Positions 7,350 through 14,256 of a stretch of 27,661 nt of DNA are shown here, piece after piece (position 1 is the stretch's first letter; each line of letters opens with the position of its first letter). The translations under genes were made by a program, and so were the position numbers. Under the pieces are notes generated by a model. It did no database searches and was not told where the DNA came from. It saw only the letters and a list, made by a program, of their open reading frames with translations. Source of the DNA: JANOGU01 sp964602115 (lineage in GTDB: Bacteria; Pseudomonadota; Alphaproteobacteria; Rhodobacterales; Rhodobacteraceae); assembly GCA_964602115.1 (NCBI GenBank), contig CAZRQN010000030.1:1-27661 (forward strand), given 5' to 3'.

Positions 7350-8354
7350 ATGACCCCGCCGCTGACCGACCCCTTCGCCCGCGCCATCCGCTACCTGCGC
7401 GTCTCTGTCACCGACCGCTGCGACTTCCGCTGCGTCTATTGCATGACGGAGAACATGAGCTTCCTTCCCAAGGCCGACCTCCTCAGCCTGGAGGAGCTGG
7501 ACCGGCTGTGCTCGCTCTTCGTCCGCCTGGGGGTGGAGAAGCTGCGCATCACCGGCGGCGAGCCCTTGGTGCGCAAGGGGATTCTCACCTTCTTCGAGGC
7601 CATGGCCCGGCATCTCCAGTCCGGGGCGCTGAAGGAACTGACGCTGACCACCAACGGCAGCCAGCTCGGCCGCATGGCCGCCGATCTGGCCGCGCTCGGC
7701 GTCCGGCGGGTCAATGTCTCGCTCGACACGCTCGATGCGGCGAAGTTTGCCGAGATCACCCGCTGGGGCCGGCTGCCGCAGGTGCTGGGCGGAATCGAGG
7801 CCGCCCGTGCGGCAGGTCTCTCGGTGAAGATCAATGCCGTCGCCCTGAAAGGGGTGAACGAGGACGAGCTGTTCACCCTCGCCGACTGGTGCGCCCGCGA
7901 AGGCCACGACCTGACCTGGATCGAGGTCATGCCGATGGGCGAAATGGGCGGCACCGACCGGCTGGACCAGTTCTGGAGCCTGAAGGACCTGCGCGCCCGG
8001 CTGGCGGAACGCTTCACCCTCACCGACCTGGACGAGCGGACCGGCGGACCGGCCCGTTATGTCCGGATCGAGGAGACCGGCCAGAAGATCGGCTTCATCA
8101 CCCCGCTGTCCCACAATTTCTGCGAAAGCTGCAACCGGGTGCGGCTGACCTGCACGGGCGAGCTTTTCATGTGCCTCGGGCAGGAAGACATGGCGGACCT
8201 GCGCGCGCCGCTGCGGGCTTCGGCCGAGGACGGGCCGGTGGAAGCGGCGATCCGCGCCGCCATCGCGCGCAAGCCGAAGGGCCATGATTTCGATTACTCG
8301 CGCCGGAGGGTCGAGGGGCAGGTCAGCCGGCACATGAGCCATACCGGCGGCTGA
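7350..8354 (+). CDS. moaA: GTP 3',8-cyclase MoaA (molybdenum cofactor synthesis)
   Basis: MoaA is a radical-SAM enzyme. With MoaC it converts GTP into cyclic pyranopterin monophosphate, the first step of molybdenum cofactor synthesis. The 334 residues are the usual length. The N-terminal radical-SAM cluster motif CDFRCVYC gives C24, C28 and C31. The SAM-binding GGEP lies at 69-72 and TTNG further on. The second, GTP-binding [4Fe-4S] cluster uses C258, C261 and C275 in CESCNRVRLTCTGELFMC. The protein ends in ...MSHTGG, keeping the C-terminal Gly-Gly that takes part in catalysis. All key residues are present, so the enzyme should be active. No other mo genes are in the window. Confidence 0.97.
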   Translation: MTPPLTDPFARAIRYLRVSVTDRCDFRCVYCMTENMSFLPKADLLSLEELDRLCSLFVRLGVEKLRITGGEPLVRKGILTFFEAMARHLQSGALKELTLTTNGSQLGRMAADLAALGVRRVNVSLDTLDAAKFAEITRWGRLPQVLGGIEAARAAGLSVKINAVALKGVNEDELFTLADWCAREGHDLTWIEVMPMGEMGGTDRLDQFWSLKDLRARLAERFTLTDLDERTGGPARYVRIEETGQKIGFITPLSHNFCESCNRVRLTCTGELFMCLGQEDMADLRAPLRASAEDGPVEAAIRAAIARKPKGHDFDYSRRRVEGQVSRHMSHTGG

Positions 8355-8409
8355 ACCGGACCGCACCGCCGGGCTTGCCGGCCGCCGGAACAGGCGGAAT
8401 ACAGGGGGC

Positions 8410-8432
8410 GCGGGCCCGATTCCCCGGCCCGC
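8410..8432 (+). terminator. Weak hairpin between moaA and the hydrolase gene
   Basis: GCGGGCC (8410-8416) pairs with GGCCCGC (8426-8432) around a 9-nt loop; no T-run follows. A second 7-bp stem (8344-8350 with 8366-8372) overlaps the moaA stop. Either could slow or stop transcription, but in DNA this GC-rich such stems also arise by chance. Confidence 0.25.
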
Positions 8433-8457
8433 AAAGCCCGTGGAACCGGCGAGAGCG

Positions 8458-9405
8458 ATGCAGGCAGTAGCGACGATCACGGATTACAGCACCCTTCTGG
8501 ACGACGAGATTCGCGCCTTCGCCGCCGAAACCGCGACCTGGTATCCGCCCGACACTGCGGAAATGCCGGTCGAGCGGCAGAGGGCCGTCTATGACGCGAT
8601 GTGCCGGGCCTTCTTCTCCGGCTATCCGCCCGGCGTAAGGACGCAGGACGGCACCTTCGCCGGTATCGCCTGCCGGACCTACGAGATCTCCGCTTCCGGC
8701 CCGGCGACGGTGATCTATCTCCATGGCGGCGGCTTCGTCGTCGGCGGGTTGCACAGCCATGACGACATCTGCGCCGAGATCTGCGCCGCGACGGGGTTCC
8801 GCACCATTTCGGTCGATTACCCGCTGGCGCCCGAACACCGCCATCCGGAGAACTTCGCCGGCGGTCTGGCGGCAACCCGGGCGATCGCTGCCCGCCATGG
8901 CGGCCGGCTGGTCCTGGCCGGCGACAGCGCCGGCGCCAACCTCGCCGCCGCCATCTGCCAAGCGACGCGGGGCGAGGCGCTGGGGATCGCGGGCCAGATG
9001 CTGATCTATCCCAGTTTCGGCGGCAATATGGAGACCGGCAGCTATGTCGCCCATGCGCAGGCGCCGATGCTGTCGATCCAGGATGTGCTTGCCAGCCGCC
9101 TGCTGCGCTTCGGGCCCGGTGGTCCCGACCCGAAGGACGCGACGGGCGTGCCATTGGGCGACAGCGACTTCTCCCGCCTGCCCCCTACGCTGGTCCATGC
9201 CGCCGAATGCGACCCGGTCTGCGACGACGGCCCGGCCTATGCCGCAGCGATTCTCGCCGCCGGCGGCCGGGCCCGCTGCACGGTCGAGGCCGGGCTGGTC
9301 CACGGCTATCTGCGCGCCCGTACCCGCTCGGCGCGGGCCGCCGCCAGCTTCGCCCGCATCCTCGCCGGCATTTCGGCGCTCGGCGCAGGCGACTGGCCGG
9401 TCTGA
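8458..9405 (+). CDS. Hormone-sensitive-lipase-family alpha/beta hydrolase
   Basis: A 315-residue esterase-type hydrolase of lipolytic family IV (HSL). It has the oxyanion motif HGGG (89-92), the nucleophile elbow GDSAG (155-159, Ser157), the acid in ECDPVCDDG (D252) and the catalytic histidine in VHGYL (H282). The triad is complete, so it should hydrolyse esters; the natural substrate is unknown. No signal peptide is visible, so it is probably cytoplasmic. I start at ATG 8458, preceded by GAGAG. A GTG at 8440 would add six residues. It lies about 100 bp after moaA and ends 18 bp from the convergent regulator gene, so functional linkage to either side is uncertain. Confidence 0.88.
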   Translation: MQAVATITDYSTLLDDEIRAFAAETATWYPPDTAEMPVERQRAVYDAMCRAFFSGYPPGVRTQDGTFAGIACRTYEISASGPATVIYLHGGGFVVGGLHSHDDICAEICAATGFRTISVDYPLAPEHRHPENFAGGLAATRAIAARHGGRLVLAGDSAGANLAAAICQATRGEALGIAGQMLIYPSFGGNMETGSYVAHAQAPMLSIQDVLASRLLRFGPGGPDPKDATGVPLGDSDFSRLPPTLVHAAECDPVCDDGPAYAAAILAAGGRARCTVEAGLVHGYLRARTRSARAAASFARILAGISALGAGDWPV

Positions 9406-9424
9406 CCCCGCCTTCGGCGGGGGT
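9405..9424. terminator. Bidirectional hairpin between convergent genes
   Basis: CCCCGCC (9406-9412), loop TTC, GGCGGGG (9416-9422): a 7-bp all-GC stem filling the 18-bp gap between the two stop codons. It could end transcription from both sides, though no T-run is present. Confidence 0.5.
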
Positions 9425-10395
9425 CATCCGGGCACGGAGCCACTCCTTGAAACGGACCTGGACCGCCCCTGCCGCGCCGCGCCGATGGCAAAGCCGTAGC
9501 GCGCCGAAAACGCCCGGCTCAGCGCCGGCGCCCCCGAAAACCCGCATCGGAGCGCGATCTCCTGCTGGCTGAGCGCGGTATTGGCGCAGAGGTCACGGGC
9601 CCGGGCCAGGCGCAGCGACTGGTAATAGCGCCCCGGCGCCACGCCCAGTTCCTGTAGGAAAAGCCGGTTCAGCCCGCGCAGCGACAGCTTGGCCTCCCGG
9701 GCCAGCACCGCCAGGGACAGCGGGGTTTCGATCGTGCGCACCATGGCCGCCAGCACCTGCTGCAGCTTCTGCGAGCCCGATCCGGTCAGGCCGGCCATCG
9801 AGCCGTCTCTTGGCCCGCCCTCCTGCGCCTCGCCGATGAACATGGCGGAAACGTCGAAGGCCACATCCGGCCCGAATTTCTCGCCGATGAAGGACAGGAT
9901 CATCCGCAGCGCCGATGAGGCATCGGCGCAGGTCCAGAACCGTCCGGCGCGCACATAGCCGCCCGGCGTGGCCGCGACACGCAGGAAGGTCTCGCCGAAC
10001 TCGGCCAGCACCTGCCAGTGGACGGTGGCGGCGCAACCGTCCAGAAGCCCCGCCTCGGCCAGAAGCCAGGCCGCCGTGTCAGCGCCGACCACCTGATCGG
10101 CGCGGCTGGCCAGGGCCCGCAGCTTGCGGGACGTTGCGCGCGAGGCATGCGCGCGAAACCCGTAACCGGAAACGACCACGAGAAGGTCGGACCGGGACGG
10201 GGCGCGGTCCTCGATCTGCGGCGCGATCCGCAAGCCGCTCGAACTGGCGACCGGCAGGTCGTCGGCGGTACCGACCACCCACTCCACCGACCCGCCCAGA
10301 TGGTCGCGCGCCGCCCGCAGGGGCTCCAGAAGACAGGCAAGAACCATGTTCGAGAAACCGTCGAACAGGAGAAACCTGACCCGCAGCTTGTCCAT
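9424..10395 (-). CDS. GlxA-family transcriptional regulator (DJ-1/PfpI-like domain plus AraC HTH)
   Basis: A 323-residue regulator. The N-terminal half (about 5-165) is a class I glutamine-amidotransferase-like fold: FLLFDGFSNM at the start, LLVVVSGYGF, then GADTAAWLLAEAGLLDG where true amidotransferases have the nucleophile cysteine. D106 replaces it, so the domain is sensory, not catalytic. The C-terminal 100 residues are an AraC/XylS tandem HTH (LSLRGLNRLFLQELGVAPGRYY, then LSQQEIALRCGFSGAPALSRAF). Known relatives (GbdR, CdhR, ArgR of Pseudomonas) control use of choline, carnitine or arginine. I use the ATG at 10395 (GGAAAG 7 nt upstream); a GTG two codons earlier is possible. It diverges from the ABC importer, which is its likely target. 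Confidence 0.88.
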   Translation of the reverse strand: MDKLRVRFLLFDGFSNMVLACLLEPLRAARDHLGGSVEWVVGTADDLPVASSSGLRIAPQIEDRAPSRSDLLVVVSGYGFRAHASRATSRKLRALASRADQVVGADTAAWLLAEAGLLDGCAATVHWQVLAEFGETFLRVAATPGGYVRAGRFWTCADASSALRMILSFIGEKFGPDVAFDVSAMFIGEAQEGGPRDGSMAGLTGSGSQKLQQVLAAMVRTIETPLSLAVLAREAKLSLRGLNRLFLQELGVAPGRYYQSLRLARARDLCANTALSQQEIALRCGFSGAPALSRAFSARYGFAIGAARQGRSRSVSRSGSVPG

Positions 10396-10422
10396 TGGCA
10401 CTTTCCGCTAATCCAATGGCAC
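10391..10422. promoter_or_regulatory. Paired 11-bp direct-repeat boxes at the regulator start (candidate operator)
   Basis: TCCATTGGCAC (10391-10401) and TCCAATGGCAC (10412-10422) differ at one base and start 21 bp apart, two helical turns. AraC-family proteins often bind direct repeats at this spacing, as at araI1/araI2. The first box overlaps the regulator's start codon, which fits autoregulation. Confidence 0.45.
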
Positions 10423-10703
10423 GTTTGGGACAGCCCGGCGCCGGAATCAACCGTATTGAAAGGAAAGCCGGGGCTTTGATCCGCCCGGATTTTCCGCAGC
10501 AACACTATCCGGCCCTTACCGGGGGCAGAGCTTCTCGGCCGAGGTGTTAGCGTCGAAAATCTGGACGGGTCGGGCAAAATCCTGCTTGACTGCCCGCTGG
10601 AATGGCGACCGGATAGGCCGGAACCGCTGCCCGAGGGCCGCTGCAAGGCTCCCGCAGAAGGGGCCGCATCACACCGATTGACTTTGCAACCGATGGGGAC
10701 CCC
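10396..10703. other. 308-bp divergent regulatory region between regulator and ABC importer
   Basis: No gene is seen. Besides the paired boxes it holds a short inverted repeat ATCCGCCCGGAT (10479-10490) followed by TTT, and the LacI-like half-site TGTTAGCG (10545-10552). A good -35 box, TTGACT (10586-10591), has no convincing -10 at 16-19 nt. The promoter of the importer is therefore not located. A GGGGA ribosome site lies just before the ATG at 10704. Confidence 0.45.
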
Positions 10704-12290
10704 ATGAAAGACCAACTCGCCCGACTGCTCGATGCCATTGATTCCGGCAAGCTTGGCCGCCGGGCCTTCCTGACCCGCAGCGCCGCCTTTGGCGCGACGG
10801 CCGCCCTGGCCGGAACCATGTCCGCTTCCCGCGCGCTGGCCGACGAGCCCAAGAAGGGCGGGACGCTGCTGCTCGGTCTCGGCGGCGGTGAGACCACCGA
10901 CACGCTCGATCCGGCGCTCTATGCCAACCCGGTGCCGGGCGCGGTGGGCCGCCAGTGGGGCGACAACCTCGTCGCCGTCGCGGCCAACGGCGACCTCGAA
11001 TATCACCTCGCGGAATCGGTGTCCGCGAACGAGGACGGCACGGTCTGGACCTTCAAGATCCGCGAAGGCGTCAAGTTCCACGACGGTTCGGTGATGACGC
11101 CCGATGACGTGGTGGCGACGCTCAAGCGCCACTCCGACGAGAACTCCAAGTCCGGCGCGCTCGGCGTCATGCAGGGCATCGCCGACATCAAGGTCGATGG
11201 CGGCAATGTCGTCATCTCCCTCACCGGCGGCAATGCCGACCTGCCCTATCTGATGGCCGACTATCACCTGATCATCCAGCCCAAGGGCGGGGTGGACAAC
11301 CCCAACGCCGGCATCGGCACCGGACCCTACAAGATCGTCTCCGCCGAGGCGGGCGTGCGCTACGTCTTCGAGAAGAACGCCGACGACTGGAACACCGCAC
11401 GCGGCCATTACGACGGCGTCGAAATCCTCGTCATCAACGATTCGACCGCCCGCGCCGCTGCCCTGCAGTCGGGCCAGGTCCATGCCATCAACCGTGTGGA
11501 ACCCAAGGTCGCGGCGCTGCTGGGCCGTGCGCCGGGGGTCGTGGTCGAGAACGTCTCGGGCCGCGGGCATTATGTCTTCATCATGCATGTGGACAAGGCG
11601 CCTTTCGACAACAAGGACCTGCGGCTGGCACTGAAATACGCCATCAACCGTCAGGAATTGGTCGAGAAGATCCTCAACGGCTTCGGCGGGATCGGCAACG
11701 ACATCCCGATCAACGCCGCCTATCCGCTGTTTGACGACACGCTGGAACAGCGGCCCTTCGACCTCGCCAAGGCGGCCGAGCACTACAAGGCCTCCGGCCA
11801 TGACGGCAGCCCGATCGAGCTGATCATCGCCGACACCGCCTTCCCCGGCGCGGTCGATGCCGCAGCGCTGTTCCAGGCCTCCTGCAAGGAAGCGGGCATC
11901 CCGCTCGAGATCAAGAAGGTCCCGGATGACGGCTACTGGTCGGATGTCTGGAACGTGCAGCCCTTCTGTGCCAGCTACTGGAACGGCCGTCCGGTGCAGG
12001 ACCAGATGTACTCCACCGCTTATCTCTCCACCGCCGACTGGAACGACACCAAGTTCAAGAACGCGGACTTCGATGCACTGATCGTCCAGGCGCGGGCCGA
12101 GCTCGACACGGCCAAGCGCAAGGAGCTCTACGGCCAGATCGCCCGCATCCTGCACGAAGAGGGCGGCGTGATCGTGCCGATGTTCAACGACTTCATCGAC
12201 GCGCACACCGACACGCTGATGGGCTGGGCGGACGACCCCAGCTTCGAGATGATGGGCAATTTCGTCACGTCCAAGACCTGGCTGGCCTGA
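10704..12290 (+). CDS. Family 5 (peptide/nickel-type) ABC importer substrate-binding protein, Tat-exported
   Basis: A 528-residue periplasmic binding protein of the DppA/OppA type (SBP_bac_5). The N-terminus has the Tat motif GRRAFLT followed by a moderately hydrophobic stretch ending SASRALA-DE, so it is likely exported folded by the Tat system. Family features are KKGGTLLLGLGGG at the mature start, LAESVSANEDGTVWTFKIREGVKFHDG, and LRLALKYAINRQELV. The ligand may be a peptide, an opine-like compound or another amine; the sequence does not decide. It is first in a four-gene operon and is separated from the first permease gene by 194 bp holding a strong stem-loop. That arrangement suits an excess of binding protein over membrane parts. 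Confidence 0.93.
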   Translation: MKDQLARLLDAIDSGKLGRRAFLTRSAAFGATAALAGTMSASRALADEPKKGGTLLLGLGGGETTDTLDPALYANPVPGAVGRQWGDNLVAVAANGDLEYHLAESVSANEDGTVWTFKIREGVKFHDGSVMTPDDVVATLKRHSDENSKSGALGVMQGIADIKVDGGNVVISLTGGNADLPYLMADYHLIIQPKGGVDNPNAGIGTGPYKIVSAEAGVRYVFEKNADDWNTARGHYDGVEILVINDSTARAAALQSGQVHAINRVEPKVAALLGRAPGVVVENVSGRGHYVFIMHVDKAPFDNKDLRLALKYAINRQELVEKILNGFGGIGNDIPINAAYPLFDDTLEQRPFDLAKAAEHYKASGHDGSPIELIIADTAFPGAVDAAALFQASCKEAGIPLEIKKVPDDGYWSDVWNVQPFCASYWNGRPVQDQMYSTAYLSTADWNDTKFKNADFDALIVQARAELDTAKRKELYGQIARILHEEGGVIVPMFNDFIDAHTDTLMGWADDPSFEMMGNFVTSKTWLA

Positions 12291-12311
12291 CGCAAAGCGG
12301 CCTCCCGTGGC

Positions 12312-12338
12312 CCGGCCGGTCGAGTATCGACCGGCCGG
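12312..12338 (+). repeat. 12-bp perfect stem-loop between binding-protein and permease genes
   Basis: Positions 12312-12323 pair perfectly with 12327-12338 around the 3-nt loop GTA. It starts 22 bp after the binding-protein stop and lacks a T-run, so it is better read as an mRNA-stabilising or attenuating element than a full terminator. The malE-malF and oppA-type intergenic hairpins that protect the upstream message are comparable. Confidence 0.65.
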
Positions 12339-12484
12339 CAGCCAACGGGCCACCATCCACGACATGCCGTCGCCTGCCGCCGCGCGCGCAAGCTCCCGCC
12401 CTGGGGGCCTGACCGCCCAAAGGCTGGCGACTTCTGGACTATCGCAGGCGCGGCGCCCTGCCGTTCCTGTTTGCGGGGGAAGAA

Positions 12485-13441
12485 ATGCATCCAGTCATCA
12501 AGCTCGTCCTGAAACGGATGGGGATCGGGGCGCTGCTGCTGCTCGCAGTCTCGCTGCTGATTTCCTTCGGCACGCAGCTCCTTCCGGGCGATGTGGCTCA
12601 GTCGATCCTCGGCCAGTCGGCCACGGAGGAATCGCTGGCCAACCTGCGCGAGGAACTGGGCCTGAACAAACCGGCGACCACCCGTTATATCGAGTGGCTC
12701 ACCGGGATCGCCCATGGCGACCTCGGCAAGGCACTCACCAATGGCGAGGATATCGGCAGCGCCATCAAGGTCCGCCTGAGCAATACGCTGTTCCTCGCCT
12801 TCTGGGCCGCGATCATCTCGGTTCCGCTGGCGATCTCGCTCGGCCTTCTGGCCGTGCGCTACAGGGGACGATGGCCCGACAAGGCGATCTCGGCGATCAC
12901 CCTGACAACGGTGTCCCTGCCCGAATTCGTCGTCGGCTATATCGCCATGTACTTCCTGTCGGTGAAGTTCCGCGTCTTCCCGCCGATCTCGGTGCTGACC
13001 GACAGCATGAGCCTGGGCCAGAAGCTCTACACCATCGCGCTTCCGGTCCTTGTGCTGGTGCTGGTGGTCCTGGCGCAGATGATGCGGATGACCCGGGCCG
13101 CGATCCTGAACGTCATGCAGTCCGCCTATATCGAGACGGCGGAACTCAAGGGCCTGCGCCCGCTCGCCATCATTGCCCGGCATGCCTTCCCCAATGCCGT
13201 GGCCCCCATCGTCAACGTGGTGATGCTGAACCTCGCCTATCTGGTGGTCGGCGTCGTCGTGGTCGAGGTGGTCTTCGTCTATCCCGGCATGGGCCAGTAC
13301 CTTGTCGATCACGTCGCCAAGCGTGACGTGCCGGTCGTGCAGGCCTGCGGCCTGATCTTCGCCGCCGTCTATATCGGCCTGATCATCCTGGCCGACGTGA
13401 TCTCGATCCTGTCCAACCCGCGTCTGAGGCATCCGAAATGA
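12485..13441 (+). CDS. DppB/OppB-type ABC importer permease
   Basis: A 318-residue inner-membrane permease (BPD_transp_1). Helix 1 lies at about 12-32, followed by the family's long periplasmic segment (LLPGDVAQSILGQSATEESLANLREELGL). The remaining helices include the coupling-helix EAA loop, YIETAELKGL...HAFPNAVAPI (about 215-240), which contacts the ATPase. The C-terminus LADVISILSNPRLRHP is typical of the DppB group. A GGGGGAAG ribosome site precedes the ATG. The stop overlaps the start of the second permease as ATGA (13438-13441), which implies coupled synthesis of the heterodimer. Confidence 0.94.
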   Translation: MHPVIKLVLKRMGIGALLLLAVSLLISFGTQLLPGDVAQSILGQSATEESLANLREELGLNKPATTRYIEWLTGIAHGDLGKALTNGEDIGSAIKVRLSNTLFLAFWAAIISVPLAISLGLLAVRYRGRWPDKAISAITLTTVSLPEFVVGYIAMYFLSVKFRVFPPISVLTDSMSLGQKLYTIALPVLVLVLVVLAQMMRMTRAAILNVMQSAYIETAELKGLRPLAIIARHAFPNAVAPIVNVVMLNLAYLVVGVVVVEVVFVYPGMGQYLVDHVAKRDVPVVQACGLIFAAVYIGLIILADVISILSNPRLRHPK

Positions 13442-14256
13442 GCCGCATTCCAGTCTCGGCCCTGATCGGGCTGTTCTTCGTGGCGGCGTTCTTCCTCGCC
13501 GCAATCTTCGCCCCGCTCATCGCGCCTTACGGCATGGCCGAGGTGGTGGGCGACAGCTGGGAACCGGCCTCGGCCAAGTTCCTGATCGGCACCGACACCA
13601 TCGGGCGCGACCTGCTCAGCCGGATGATCTATGGCGGCCGGATGACGATCTTCGTCGCTGCGGCCTCCACGGCGGTGAGCTTCATCGCCGGTTCGGTCCT
13701 CGGCTTCTCGGCCGCCGTGCTCGGCGGCTGGATGGACCAGGGCATGTCGCGCGTCGTCGATCTGGTGATGGCGATCCCGACCCTGATCCTCGCCATGGCG
13801 ATCCTCACGGTCATGCCGACGACGCTGACGATCCTGATCCTCGTCATGGGCCTGCTCGACGCGACCCGGGTCTTCCGCGTCGCCCGCGCCGTCGCCGTGG
13901 ACATCGCGGTGATGGACTATGTCGAGGCGGCAAAGCTGCGCGGCGAACGGCTGGCCTGGATCATCTTCCGCGAGATCCTGCCCAACGCGCTCTCGCCGCT
14001 GGTGGCGGAACTGGGCCTGCGCTTCATCTTCGCGGTGCTGTTCATCTCCACCCTCTCCTTCCTCGGCCTCGGCGTGCAGCCGCCCGAGGCGGACTGGGGC
14101 GGCATCGTCAAGGAGAACAAGGAGGGCCTGGTCTATGGCGTGCCCGCCGCGCTGATCCCCGCCTTCACCATCGCGGTTCTCGCCATTTCCGTGAACCTCG
14201 TCGCCGACTGGGTCCTGAACCGGACCACCAGCCTGAAAGGAGGCCGCGGTGCGTGA
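13438..14256 (+). CDS. DppC/OppC-type ABC importer permease
   Basis: A 272-residue partner permease. It has an N-terminal helix (ALIGLFFVAAFFLAAIFAPLIAPYG) and the family segment FLIGTDTIGRDLLSRMIYGGRMT. The EAA coupling loop is YVEAAKLRGE...FREILPNALSPL (about 161-187). It ends LVADWVLNRTTSLKGG, where full-length DppC-type proteins end. It overlaps the upstream permease by 4 bp and the ATPase gene by 8 bp, and its 3' end carries the AAAGGAGG ribosome site for the ATPase. It should form the pore with the first permease. Confidence 0.94.
   Translation: MSRIPVSALIGLFFVAAFFLAAIFAPLIAPYGMAEVVGDSWEPASAKFLIGTDTIGRDLLSRMIYGGRMTIFVAAASTAVSFIAGSVLGFSAAVLGGWMDQGMSRVVDLVMAIPTLILAMAILTVMPTTLTILILVMGLLDATRVFRVARAVAVDIAVMDYVEAAKLRGERLAWIIFREILPNALSPLVAELGLRFIFAVLFISTLSFLGLGVQPPEADWGGIVKENKEGLVYGVPAALIPAFTIAVLAISVNLVADWVLNRTTSLKGGRGA

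Noticed and set aside
9900..12365. 821-codon minus-strand frame through the binding-protein gene
   Set aside because: Antisense to a clear family 5 binding protein. Only its far end overlaps the regulator, in a different frame.
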